From Verrucomicrobiales bacterium (GTDB lineage: Bacteria > Verrucomicrobiota > Verrucomicrobiia > Verrucomicrobiales > DEV007): a stretch of DNA of 64,000 nucleotides. The DNA lies in assembly GCA_029212615.1 (NCBI GenBank), contig JARGPJ010000002.1, positions 248,001 through 312,000 of the forward strand, read 5' to 3'. Below the pieces are notes generated by a model, which was not told the DNA's origin, searched no databases, and worked only from the letters and a program-made list of their open reading frames with translations. Below are positions 25,195-32,943 of this stretch, piece after piece (position 1 is the first letter of the stretch; each line of letters starts with the position of its first letter). The translations under genes were made by a program, and so were the position numbers.

Positions 25195-25803
25195 TCATCG
25201 GGTAGAAAAGAAGGTCAAAGCAAGAATCGTGGCAAAACCCAACCACAATGCCCATTGCACCACATTACCCCAGGCGCCCATCTGATCGAAAGCGCGATTA
25301 GCAACATCGACGACTCCCAGATCGATTGGGCGGGGCTGCATCCTAACAAAACTGAAATCCGGATTCGCGACAAGGTAAGCATTTTTAAATGCTTCCACAT
25401 TTTCCCCGGGAATAGGTTGATCAGTCAGGAAGAGTTCCTGCCATGGGACTTCCTCACTCATTAACAAAAGGGTGAGGCGTCCCTGTGCCGAAAGGCGATC
25501 CGTGACCTCAACTCCTTCAACGCCCAACACCTTCCGAAACCAGCTCACCAGCATTCGATCCGTCTCCTCCGCCGCCAGCTCAAGCGGTCTTCGCTCGGGC
25601 TGTGACTGATGACGCCGGTGGGCAAGGTCAAGTATCTTCAGCACGAGCGAACTGAGAAGCAGTTTGTTACTGACACGCAGGGCCGAAAAGTAGGCTTCAA
25701 CCCGCCGGTATGCTTCATTCCACTCCTCCAGCGAAGCCGTCGAAGACGCCCACTTCTCCGGGGTGAACGATTCTTGATTTAAGGACTCCATTGGTAACTC
25801 CAT
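25195..25803 (-). CDS. unknown membrane protein inside the glucan operon
   Basis: A 202-residue protein with a mostly polar, helical N-terminal part and one C-terminal transmembrane segment (WGNVVQWALWLGFATIL), so most of it is probably cytoplasmic or periplasmic with a tail anchor. Its first 25 bases overlap the end of opgG and its stop is 13 bp before opgH, which implies translational coupling and a role with both. I do not recognise a family and it is absent from the E. coli opgGH operon. It might replace the longer N-terminal region of proteobacterial OpgH, but no sequence match supports this. An alternative start is the ATG at 25791. Confidence 0.8.
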   Translation of the reverse strand: MELPMESLNQESFTPEKWASSTASLEEWNEAYRRVEAYFSALRVSNKLLLSSLVLKILDLAHRRHQSQPERRPLELAAEETDRMLVSWFRKVLGVEGVEVTDRLSAQGRLTLLLMSEEVPWQELFLTDQPIPGENVEAFKNAYLVANPDFSFVRMQPRPIDLGVVDVANRAFDQMGAWGNVVQWALWLGFATILALTFFSTR

Positions 25804-27308
25804 GTCTCGCTCAAATGCTCACCGGTCTCAGGATCTTTTAGTATACACCGTAACTCAACGGGGCTGCTGTTCTCCTGATCGGTATCAAGCTTGAATTCGA
25901 CTCGCCATCCACCCGTTTTGACATTTTTAAAACACTGATTCTCGGTAATGTAGCCATTCGCATCCGAAGTGATTTCAGCAAATATCGGTGCATCTGCGTC
26001 CAAATTCATCAAATCAGGGCCGACAAAGTCGATGATAAAACGCCGGGTATCAGGATAAGCGCCTACCACCCCCACCCTCGTTGCAAGGACTCGGTTTGAG
26101 GATAGTCCCACTTCATCCTGAAGCTTCCATGACAATACATAGCGATAGTCAATTTCATCCCCCTTGGACGGCGGAACAGCAGGCTCAAAATAGGCCACAA
26201 TATTGTCCATCGCTTCATTGTTTGTCGGCAGCTCCACGAGACGAACCACTCCATCCCCAAAGGAGGAAAGTGTCTTTATCCATGCGGTTGGCGTTTTCCA
26301 GTATGGATTGCTGAGATCCTCATAACTCTCAAAACGACGATCTCGTTGCAGGAGGCCAAACCCTTCGACATTGCGTGCATAATATCGAGACTCACGGATC
26401 GAAAAGTGGTTGTAGAGAGGTCGCCAAATTTTCTCCTCATTCTGAGAGTAGATTAAAAGCCCATCCGAATCGTGAACTTCAGGACGCCAATCCAAAAAGG
26501 GGCGTTCTTTGTGATTTTCTCCGAACCAATACATCGAGGTGAGAGGAGCCAAACCGACCGATGCAACGCCCTCTCTGAAGAACAGCTTCACCCGTATTTC
26601 AGCATCAGTACTTACCCCCGGGACGATGTCAATTTGGTAGGCACCGGATACTGAAGGGCTGTCAAGAAGAGCGAAGATTCTCAGGCTACCGCTTCCCTGC
26701 TCCGGCTCAACGAGCCAGAACTCCACAAAGTCCGGAAATTCCTCCCCTACATCTTCTCTCACCGTGTTGACCGCTAGGCCACGGGCAGAGATGCCGTAAG
26801 CTTGTTCTCTGCCGAGGAGTCGAAAGTAACTTGCCCCGATAAATGAACCAATCTCATCATAATCCATCGGACCACCATTCAATGGATACCGAATGCGAAA
26901 GCCTGAGTAGCCTTCGACATCGGATTCTTCGAAATCCTCCTGAATCACGAGTTTATCATAGTTAAACCGATCCTTTGCAAAAGGAACAGCAGTGACCTCT
27001 TTTAGATCTGACGAGACAAAGTTGATGCGAACCGGTTTCTTGAAAAGATACCCGGCATGGAGAAGCTCAATTTGAAAAGGAGAGTCCTCATTCTCCCAAA
27101 CCACTGCCCCGTCAGCGGTTTTAATGGCGCGATACTGGTCGTAATTCAACCCGTCCAGCACTGGAGGCAGGGCCTTTGCAGACTCGTAATCTGCTGCTGC
27201 CCGGGCCTTTGCCAAATTGGCTACGTGACGAAAGGAAAATCTCTCATCCCCGAGTCCCGTGGAAGCCGCGAAACACACTAATAAAATCAACCAAAACCTT
27301 AAAAACAT
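25779..27308 (-). CDS. opgG: periplasmic glucan biosynthesis protein OpgG/MdoG
   Basis: About 509 residues with a signal peptide (MFLRFWLILLVCFAAS to GLGD) and the MdoG beta-sandwich plus immunoglobulin-like architecture. Recognisable segments are LPPVLDGLNYDQYRAIK near the start, GSFIGASYFRLLG, LTSMYWFGEN, FLDWRPEVHDSDGL and ERRFESYEDL-like residues. OpgG acts in the periplasm on the glucan made by OpgH. An in-frame TTG at 27320 with a GAAGGA-like sequence before it is an alternative start. The gene opens the operon and diverges from a sulfatase gene across about 310 bp. Confidence 0.94.
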   Translation of the reverse strand: MFLRFWLILLVCFAASTGLGDERFSFRHVANLAKARAAADYESAKALPPVLDGLNYDQYRAIKTADGAVVWENEDSPFQIELLHAGYLFKKPVRINFVSSDLKEVTAVPFAKDRFNYDKLVIQEDFEESDVEGYSGFRIRYPLNGGPMDYDEIGSFIGASYFRLLGREQAYGISARGLAVNTVREDVGEEFPDFVEFWLVEPEQGSGSLRIFALLDSPSVSGAYQIDIVPGVSTDAEIRVKLFFREGVASVGLAPLTSMYWFGENHKERPFLDWRPEVHDSDGLLIYSQNEEKIWRPLYNHFSIRESRYYARNVEGFGLLQRDRRFESYEDLSNPYWKTPTAWIKTLSSFGDGVVRLVELPTNNEAMDNIVAYFEPAVPPSKGDEIDYRYVLSWKLQDEVGLSSNRVLATRVGVVGAYPDTRRFIIDFVGPDLMNLDADAPIFAEITSDANGYITENQCFKNVKTGGWRVEFKLDTDQENSSPVELRCILKDPETGEHLSETWSYQWSP

Positions 27309-27617
27309 CCTGATCGTCAAACTTTCCTTCTCCGATCACAAAGCAAATCGACATTGTGATGCGATTTCAGTAATCGATTATCACCACGACGCAAACGGTT
27401 TGGCCTCCTTCACTGACTAATTCATCGTCATGCCCTAGGCTTGATTAAGCCTGCCCGCGCCCGGGCCGGCATACCTCAGACTTTTCCATCATTGATGCTA
27501 TCCCCTACCGCTAAACACATTACTCGGACGAGGTGCATCTCCCTCCATCTCAAAACTGCACGGTAGCGGATCACCAAAGCTCCACCACCATAGCGGACCT
27601 ATCAGGAACAAGAAGCT
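27309..27617. other. divergent control region of opgG and sulfatase
   Basis: Non-coding, about 310 bp. It holds a short perfect hairpin AGGCTT-GATT-AAGCCT at 27437-27452 next to a very GC-rich patch. An AGGA Shine-Dalgarno-like sequence at 27604-27607, ten bases before the sulfatase ATG, supports that start. I cannot assign promoters with confidence. Confidence 0.45.
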
Positions 27618-29099
27618 ATGATATCTCTACGAATGATGAAACTCCTACTCCTGTCTATCACCTGTCTCGCCGCAGGCATCTTCCTGCAGGCGGCTGATAA
27701 ACCCAACGTCCTCTTCGTGATGTCAGATGACCTCAACTTTGCCTTAAGCGGCCACGGACATCCCGAATGCAAGACACCAAATCTGGACGAGTTCGCAAAA
27801 TCCGCCATCTCGTTCACTCGAGCCTATTGCCAGTTTCCCCTTTGCGGCCCCTCCCGCGCTTCGATCATGACAGGGCAGTATCCGGATAAGAACGGAGTCA
27901 CGGGAAATAGTGTCTCCATTGATCAGAGTCGAGTCACGATGCCCCTGCACTTTCAAAACCATGGATACTGGTCAGGGCGCGTGAGCAAAATCTATCACAT
28001 GGGAATTCCTCAGAACATAATCGAGGGAACCAATGGTGGCGACCATGATGCTTCCTGGTCCGAGCGCTATAACACCTCAGCGATGGAGTCCATGACCCCG
28101 GGGAAAATTGTGGATTACCTCAATCCCGACGATCCTGTTATTTTCGATGTCGAGCGCAAACGATGGAAAGAAGCACACGCCAAAGGCGAACCTTATGAAA
28201 TGATCACCCAGGCACGCAGCCAATTTGCGGTGATCGAAGTTGCTGACGAGGATGCCGAACTCATGGCTGACACGATGACAACGAACAAAGCAGTCGAGTT
28301 GCTTGAGCAGCGCCGGGGGGCTGAAGCGCCCTTCTTTCTCGCAGTCGGTTTCGTGCGACCTCATTTTCCTTTTATCTCCACTGAGAACTCCATCGCAAAC
28401 TACAAAGCGGAAGAGTTGCGGTTCCCTTCCTTCCCTGCCGATGACTACGACGACATCCCGCCTCAGGCAATCAACGCCCAGATCCCCTTTCCCGATCAAT
28501 CGATTCTCGAACTGCGAAGAGGGTACTACGGCTCCATCACCTTCATGGATCAACAGTTCGGTCGTCTCATCACCGAACTGGAACGCCTGAAGCTTCGGGA
28601 CAAAACCATCATCGTCTTCGTCTCCGATCATGGCTATCTCATCGGCGAACATGAGATGCATAAAAAATCGAAACGGTGGGAGGAAGCGATTCATGTTCCA
28701 TTGATGATTTCCGTGCCGGGAGTGGAGGGTGGAACCACCTGCGAAGAGTTTGTCGAATTGATCGATCTATACCCCACCCTGAGCGAACTCGCCGGCCTTC
28801 CAATTGAACCTGACTGCCAGGGGCTCAGCCTCGCCAGCCTGATCAACAACCCGGGCTCAACCCGATCCACGAAGCCTGATGCGTTCATTCAAGTCAAAAA
28901 CGGCTATGGCCTCCGAAAAGAAAAATGGGCCTTCATGTACTATCCTGAGACTAAAAAAGACACAAAGGCATTCATGCTCTTCGACATGGAGAACGATCCT
29001 GAACAGTTCACCAACCTTATTGATCACCCCGGGTATGCTGACATTGCCGGGGAGCTGAAACATCGCCTGAATCAGCGCATTGCAACCGCTGAGCAGTGA
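27618..29099 (+). CDS. secreted sulfatase, iduronate-2-sulfatase-like
   Basis: A 493-residue sulfatase with an N-terminal signal peptide (MISLRMMKLLLLS to LQA). The metal motif VMSDDLN and the signature C-G-P-S-R at residues 76-80 are intact, so formylglycine formation is expected. Later segments (GYWSGRVSKIYHMG, VSDHGYLIGEHEMHKKS) are characteristic of iduronate- or choline-sulfatase-like S1 proteins in PVC bacteria. A sulfated polysaccharide substrate is likely. It starts opposite opgG; a functional link to periplasmic glucan is speculative. Confidence 0.93.
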   Translation: MISLRMMKLLLLSITCLAAGIFLQAADKPNVLFVMSDDLNFALSGHGHPECKTPNLDEFAKSAISFTRAYCQFPLCGPSRASIMTGQYPDKNGVTGNSVSIDQSRVTMPLHFQNHGYWSGRVSKIYHMGIPQNIIEGTNGGDHDASWSERYNTSAMESMTPGKIVDYLNPDDPVIFDVERKRWKEAHAKGEPYEMITQARSQFAVIEVADEDAELMADTMTTNKAVELLEQRRGAEAPFFLAVGFVRPHFPFISTENSIANYKAEELRFPSFPADDYDDIPPQAINAQIPFPDQSILELRRGYYGSITFMDQQFGRLITELERLKLRDKTIIVFVSDHGYLIGEHEMHKKSKRWEEAIHVPLMISVPGVEGGTTCEEFVELIDLYPTLSELAGLPIEPDCQGLSLASLINNPGSTRSTKPDAFIQVKNGYGLRKEKWAFMYYPETKKDTKAFMLFDMENDPEQFTNLIDHPGYADIAGELKHRLNQRIATAEQ

Positions 29100-29198
29100 A
29101 AATGAATTCGAACCCGGCGGAACAACCTCCCCTTAAACTAATTCACTAATCCGAAGTATCCGCTGGCGAATAAGGCCCAATCTGCTTATACTTTCTCC

Positions 29199-30173
29199 AT
29201 GAGTTCCCTGACGCGACGTTCCACTCTTGGCCTCGGAATTTGCTCACTCTGGAGCGAAGCGGCACGCGCCGAACTCCTCATCGAAGCGAAGAAGAGGGAT
29301 CTCCCGATGTCGACCATCTTCAAAGGGGAAGCTCGTTTTCAATCCATCATGAAGAAGGCGGCGGGGGAAAACTGGCGAGATCTCGCCATCGGTGACCGCA
29401 TCGTCAAATTCGCCCGTGAATTGCACGGCCTCCCCTACGAAAACTTTACCCTGGAAATCGATGACCATATCGAATCCCCTTCGGTAAATCTGGAGGGGCT
29501 CGATTGCTGGACGTTCTTCGAACAAAGCCTCGGCATGGCCCGGATGGTCGCGATCGAAAAAGACCGCTATACGCCGGAAGACTTACTCAAACAGATCGAA
29601 TTTACCCGCTATCGGGGCGGCACCTGTGGCGGCAATTACCTGGAACGGATTCACTACCTGGCGGAATGGTTTTTCGAAAATGATGCTCGCGGCACCTGCC
29701 GTCATTTGACGAAAGAGCTTCCGGGCGCAGAACGCATTCACGATCGGCGCATCAGTGAAATGACGATTCTCTGGGAGCACTATCGTTACCTGAAGAACAA
29801 CCCGGATCTTCGCGAACCGATGAAAGTTTCCGAAGACCGCGTCGCGGCAATGCCGGTCTATCATATCCCCAAAGCGAAAGTCGCTGCAGTCGAGCCTAAG
29901 CTGCAAAACGGAGATGTCATCGGTATTGCCACAAAACATGACGGAGGCTATTGCTCACACGTCGGTCTCATTGTCCGCACGGATGACGGGGTCGCCCGCT
30001 TCATGCACGCCTCAAGAAACTACAGGAAAGTGGTGATCGATAAGTCGATCTCCGGGTATCTAAACGACTTCAGCTCTCATGCCGGAATGATCGTGGGGCG
30101 CCCCCTCGAAGTGGATCAAACCATCACGGACAAAGAGGTTTACAAAGCTAACCTGCAAAGTCTTATCGGCTAG
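29199..30173 (+). CDS. DUF1460, N-acetylmuramoyl-L-alanine amidase-like
   Basis: A 324-residue protein with a short N-terminal export signal containing a twin-arginine-like TRRSTLGLG. It matches DUF1460, a cysteine peptidase-like family related to NlpC/P60. The active-site cysteine region is LEGLDCWTFFEQ and the histidine region SHVGLIV. FTRYRGGTCGGNYLERIHYL is another family segment. It probably cleaves peptidoglycan-derived peptides or another amide outside the cytoplasm. A small membrane protein gene follows 6 bp downstream and is likely co-transcribed. Confidence 0.9.
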   Translation: MSSLTRRSTLGLGICSLWSEAARAELLIEAKKRDLPMSTIFKGEARFQSIMKKAAGENWRDLAIGDRIVKFARELHGLPYENFTLEIDDHIESPSVNLEGLDCWTFFEQSLGMARMVAIEKDRYTPEDLLKQIEFTRYRGGTCGGNYLERIHYLAEWFFENDARGTCRHLTKELPGAERIHDRRISEMTILWEHYRYLKNNPDLREPMKVSEDRVAAMPVYHIPKAKVAAVEPKLQNGDVIGIATKHDGGYCSHVGLIVRTDDGVARFMHASRNYRKVVIDKSISGYLNDFSSHAGMIVGRPLEVDQTITDKEVYKANLQSLIG

Positions 30174-30179
30174 TCAGGC

Positions 30180-30470
30180 ATGAATTCGGACATTCAACAC
30201 CTCATCGATCCCGCGACAAGTTTGCAACTTATCAAGCTGCTGAGTTGGGCGCTCATCCTCCTGGGGATCGCCAAGATGGTGATCTATGGAATTGGCGAAT
30301 GCTTTCCGGGTGCCTACGCAAAGATCAAATCGGAACAGCTCCGAAAGTTTCTCACCGGAAAAGGGAACCGTCTCCTATTCGGCCTCGGCGGATTCATCAC
30401 CGCTCTCCTCGGGCTCATCGCTCTCGGACTCGGCTACTTCCTCGCCTTCCTTTTCCGCCTTCCCACCTGA
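30180..30470 (+). CDS. small membrane protein
   Basis: A 96-residue protein with two hydrophobic segments (about residues 15-37 and 62-93) and a charged loop between them. It starts 6 bp after the DUF1460 gene, so it is probably in the same transcript. There is no recognised domain. Its last 96 bases overlap the end of the convergent gene at 30375-30998, an unusually long antisense overlap. Confidence 0.65.
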   Translation: MNSDIQHLIDPATSLQLIKLLSWALILLGIAKMVIYGIGECFPGAYAKIKSEQLRKFLTGKGNRLLFGLGGFITALLGLIALGLGYFLAFLFRLPT

Positions 30471-30998
30471 GGCGGCCCGTCTTTCCTCCTCATTGAGAAG
30501 CTCAGCAACCTCCTGTTGAACGGACTCAATTTCAGCAAGCTTCAGACCGGGGTCGGCGATAACGATGACATCTCCGCTTGCTTCATATTCGTAAAACAGC
30601 AGCTTCCGGGTTTCTGTCTCTTTCACGTCTGTGGGTACGAGCACCTTCTTTCGCTCGAGCATTAAGGCAAGAATGTAGCGGGCATTCTCCGTCTTGGAAT
30701 CATCCTCTTCGATAAAGCGTTGCAGCATCCCTTCAGCAGACGTATCCGCAATCGCATTCTTATCGACTTCAACGACAGGAGCCTTGTAGGTCGATTTCCA
30801 GAAAGAAAACGGCGGGGGCGTAATCTCAGCCCGAATTTTCTCCCAGGAGGCGATTGAATAATCGCGACGCAGAAATCCGTCAGATTCAGGATCATCGAAG
30901 ATACAGGTATAGAACCGCTCACCATCAGCAAACGAATCGCCGCTGAGTTCACATTTTGCGTGAGTGGATCGAATTTTCCAGTCCTGAATAATAGCCAT
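30375..30998 (-). CDS. conserved PVC-type hypothetical protein
   Basis: A 207-residue cytoplasmic protein. The first ~100 residues (CELSGDSFADGERFYTCIF, RRDYSIASWEKI) resemble a family seen repeatedly in Verrucomicrobia and Planctomycetes with no assigned function; the two cysteines near 16 and 32 may be structural. The centre is helical. The last ~45 residues are a low-complexity acidic tail (EEGEEVAESESDEPEESG). That tail is encoded opposite the second membrane segment of the small gene at 30180-30470. No signal peptide or membrane segment is seen. Confidence 0.75.
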   Translation of the reverse strand: MAIIQDWKIRSTHAKCELSGDSFADGERFYTCIFDDPESDGFLRRDYSIASWEKIRAEITPPPFSFWKSTYKAPVVEVDKNAIADTSAEGMLQRFIEEDDSKTENARYILALMLERKKVLVPTDVKETETRKLLFYEYEASGDVIVIADPGLKLAEIESVQQEVAELLNEEERRAASGGKAEKEGEEVAESESDEPEESGDESAEAE

Positions 30999-31079
30999 GA
31001 AATCTGAGGGGGTCCGGGAGTGAGCGGTGATTTAGACGAAGCCTCCAGTCGTTTCAATCGGGAACTTTACGACAACGAA

Positions 31080-32819
31080 TCAATTTGAAGCAGGTGTGCG
31101 CCGACGAAATCGAAGGAGCTCCTTCAGCTTAGGGACTTCACGGTTTCGAGCACGGAACCAAAGCAGAAAGATGCCGGTCAAAGCGACGAAAATATTCGTC
31201 CCCCAGGCAGCAAAGGCCGGATTGAATGTACCGCGCTGCCCCAGTGCAAGAAAGGTGCCCCTCATCAAGTACATAAGCGCAAAAATAATGATAGCCCCCG
31301 TCACTCCGGCCATGGAAGCACGGCGCGAATAGACAATACCAAGAGGCGCAGCAACAAGGATCAGAGCGAGGCAGGAAAGCGGCTCAGCGAACACATACCA
31401 CCAATTTGTTCGAAACGGCGCAAGACTTACATCATCCATGTCAGCGTTGGCATTGAGATACATCGTTAACCCAGGGATTCCCAAATATTCGGGGTTCTGC
31501 GAAGAACTGAGCACCTTCCATGGTGTTTCGCTCCACTCTTCAACTTTTAGCAAATCGTGCTGTGTGATTCTCGGAATGTGCTCTTCATCGTACTGATACA
31601 CATTCACCTTGAGCAACTCCCATCTCGGAGGGTTTGTCTCCGAAAGCCAGCGGGCGCGCTCAGCTTTCCAAATTGTTTCGGGATAACCTTCCGGTGTCAG
31701 TTTCCAGACCACGACATCAGCCATTTCATCACTGAGTCGAAAAGGAATACGCCCCACAAACCAGGTTCGCCGATTCACTTCGTTCACATGCATCCAACCT
31801 CGCTTCGCCCAAAGGTCCTCCGCGACTTCCTTTCCAGTCTCTTCGGCATAAATATTCCTTAACGCCGTCTCCATGACCGCCTCTTTGTACCCAACCGAAG
31901 CAGGCGCCCATTCATATTTAAAAGCAAGGCTGAGAAAACTGGCATAGATCCCGGCAACAAAAAGCGGGATGAGGATACGCATGACGCTGCGACCCGCGCC
32001 AATCATGCTGATGAGCTCGTTCGATTTCGACAACTTGCTCAGCGAAGACAGGCCGGATAACAGAACCGCAATCGGCATCACAAAGAGAATCACGAACGGT
32101 ACTTGTACAATGTAGAAAGACAGAATTCCCCCCGGGGTCATTCCCGCAAAAGCAGGACCATTATCCGTGATATCAGCAATGACCCAGATCGCCATGAATG
32201 AAAAAAGACAGAGCGAAAACGGGGAGAGAAAACTGTGCACCACGTAGCGATCCATTAGGCTTAGCCGGAAATAGAGCATCGCCGCCGCCGGGATACTGAG
32301 GATGAGAAGACTGATGAGAACCAATTTCCCCAGATAGGCTCCAATCGAAGGATTCTCTCCGGCCAGTGCCTTTCCGGAAATAGCCTGCTGTGTCGCCACC
32401 ACATCGCTGGGCAACCAGGAAACGAGAGCCGCGGCAGCAGCAATCCATAGAGCGATAACGATGAGCTTTCCTCGTCGTTCAATATGACCACCGGATTCAC
32501 GAATCCAAAGACTCACCAGAAAGGCAAAAACAGCCAAAAAGACCCCGATCCCCTTCCAGACCAGAGGAGCGAAGGAAGGAAGTTCATGCAGCGAACCCGC
32601 TTCGCCCGATCCTCGAAGGGCGCTACTCGCGGTCTGATAATCTGCCAGTGTCCCGTGGAAATGAAAACCCAACCCGAGAAGCAGCCCTCCCATGAAGACC
32701 TTTATCGCAACGCCGGGGGCATCCCCGAGATTTAGAAGTCTGTCCGTGGATTCACGAACCCAGCGGAAGACCCCTTCCCAAAAGCGGAAAACCCAGCTCC
32801 TTGTCAGCAACTCAATCAT
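31080..32819 (-). CDS. LptF/LptG family permease with N-terminal extension
   Basis: A 579-residue inner-membrane protein. From about residue 187 (LSLMDRYVVHSFLSPF) it matches the YjgP/YjgQ (LptF/LptG) permease that moves lipopolysaccharide from the inner membrane with LptB. Family features are IAVLLSGLSSLSKLSKSNELISMIGAG, the large periplasmic beta-jellyroll loop, and three C-terminal membrane segments. The first ~185 residues add about four membrane segments not found in the usual ~360-residue proteins. No LptB, LptC or second permease gene is nearby. It diverges from the ferritin-like fusion gene. Confidence 0.88.
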   Translation of the reverse strand: MIELLTRSWVFRFWEGVFRWVRESTDRLLNLGDAPGVAIKVFMGGLLLGLGFHFHGTLADYQTASSALRGSGEAGSLHELPSFAPLVWKGIGVFLAVFAFLVSLWIRESGGHIERRGKLIVIALWIAAAAALVSWLPSDVVATQQAISGKALAGENPSIGAYLGKLVLISLLILSIPAAAMLYFRLSLMDRYVVHSFLSPFSLCLFSFMAIWVIADITDNGPAFAGMTPGGILSFYIVQVPFVILFVMPIAVLLSGLSSLSKLSKSNELISMIGAGRSVMRILIPLFVAGIYASFLSLAFKYEWAPASVGYKEAVMETALRNIYAEETGKEVAEDLWAKRGWMHVNEVNRRTWFVGRIPFRLSDEMADVVVWKLTPEGYPETIWKAERARWLSETNPPRWELLKVNVYQYDEEHIPRITQHDLLKVEEWSETPWKVLSSSQNPEYLGIPGLTMYLNANADMDDVSLAPFRTNWWYVFAEPLSCLALILVAAPLGIVYSRRASMAGVTGAIIIFALMYLMRGTFLALGQRGTFNPAFAAWGTNIFVALTGIFLLWFRARNREVPKLKELLRFRRRTPASN

Positions 32820-32943
32820 GAAGCATAATATCGGACCCGGTTGAAATGCATCGCATTTGCAGAATTTTCATCGATCCGAAAGGAGACAAGGATCGTGTCA
32901 TCTCGTATTCCGGTCAAGGCCCAGCTTTGCCTCCTCTATTTTG

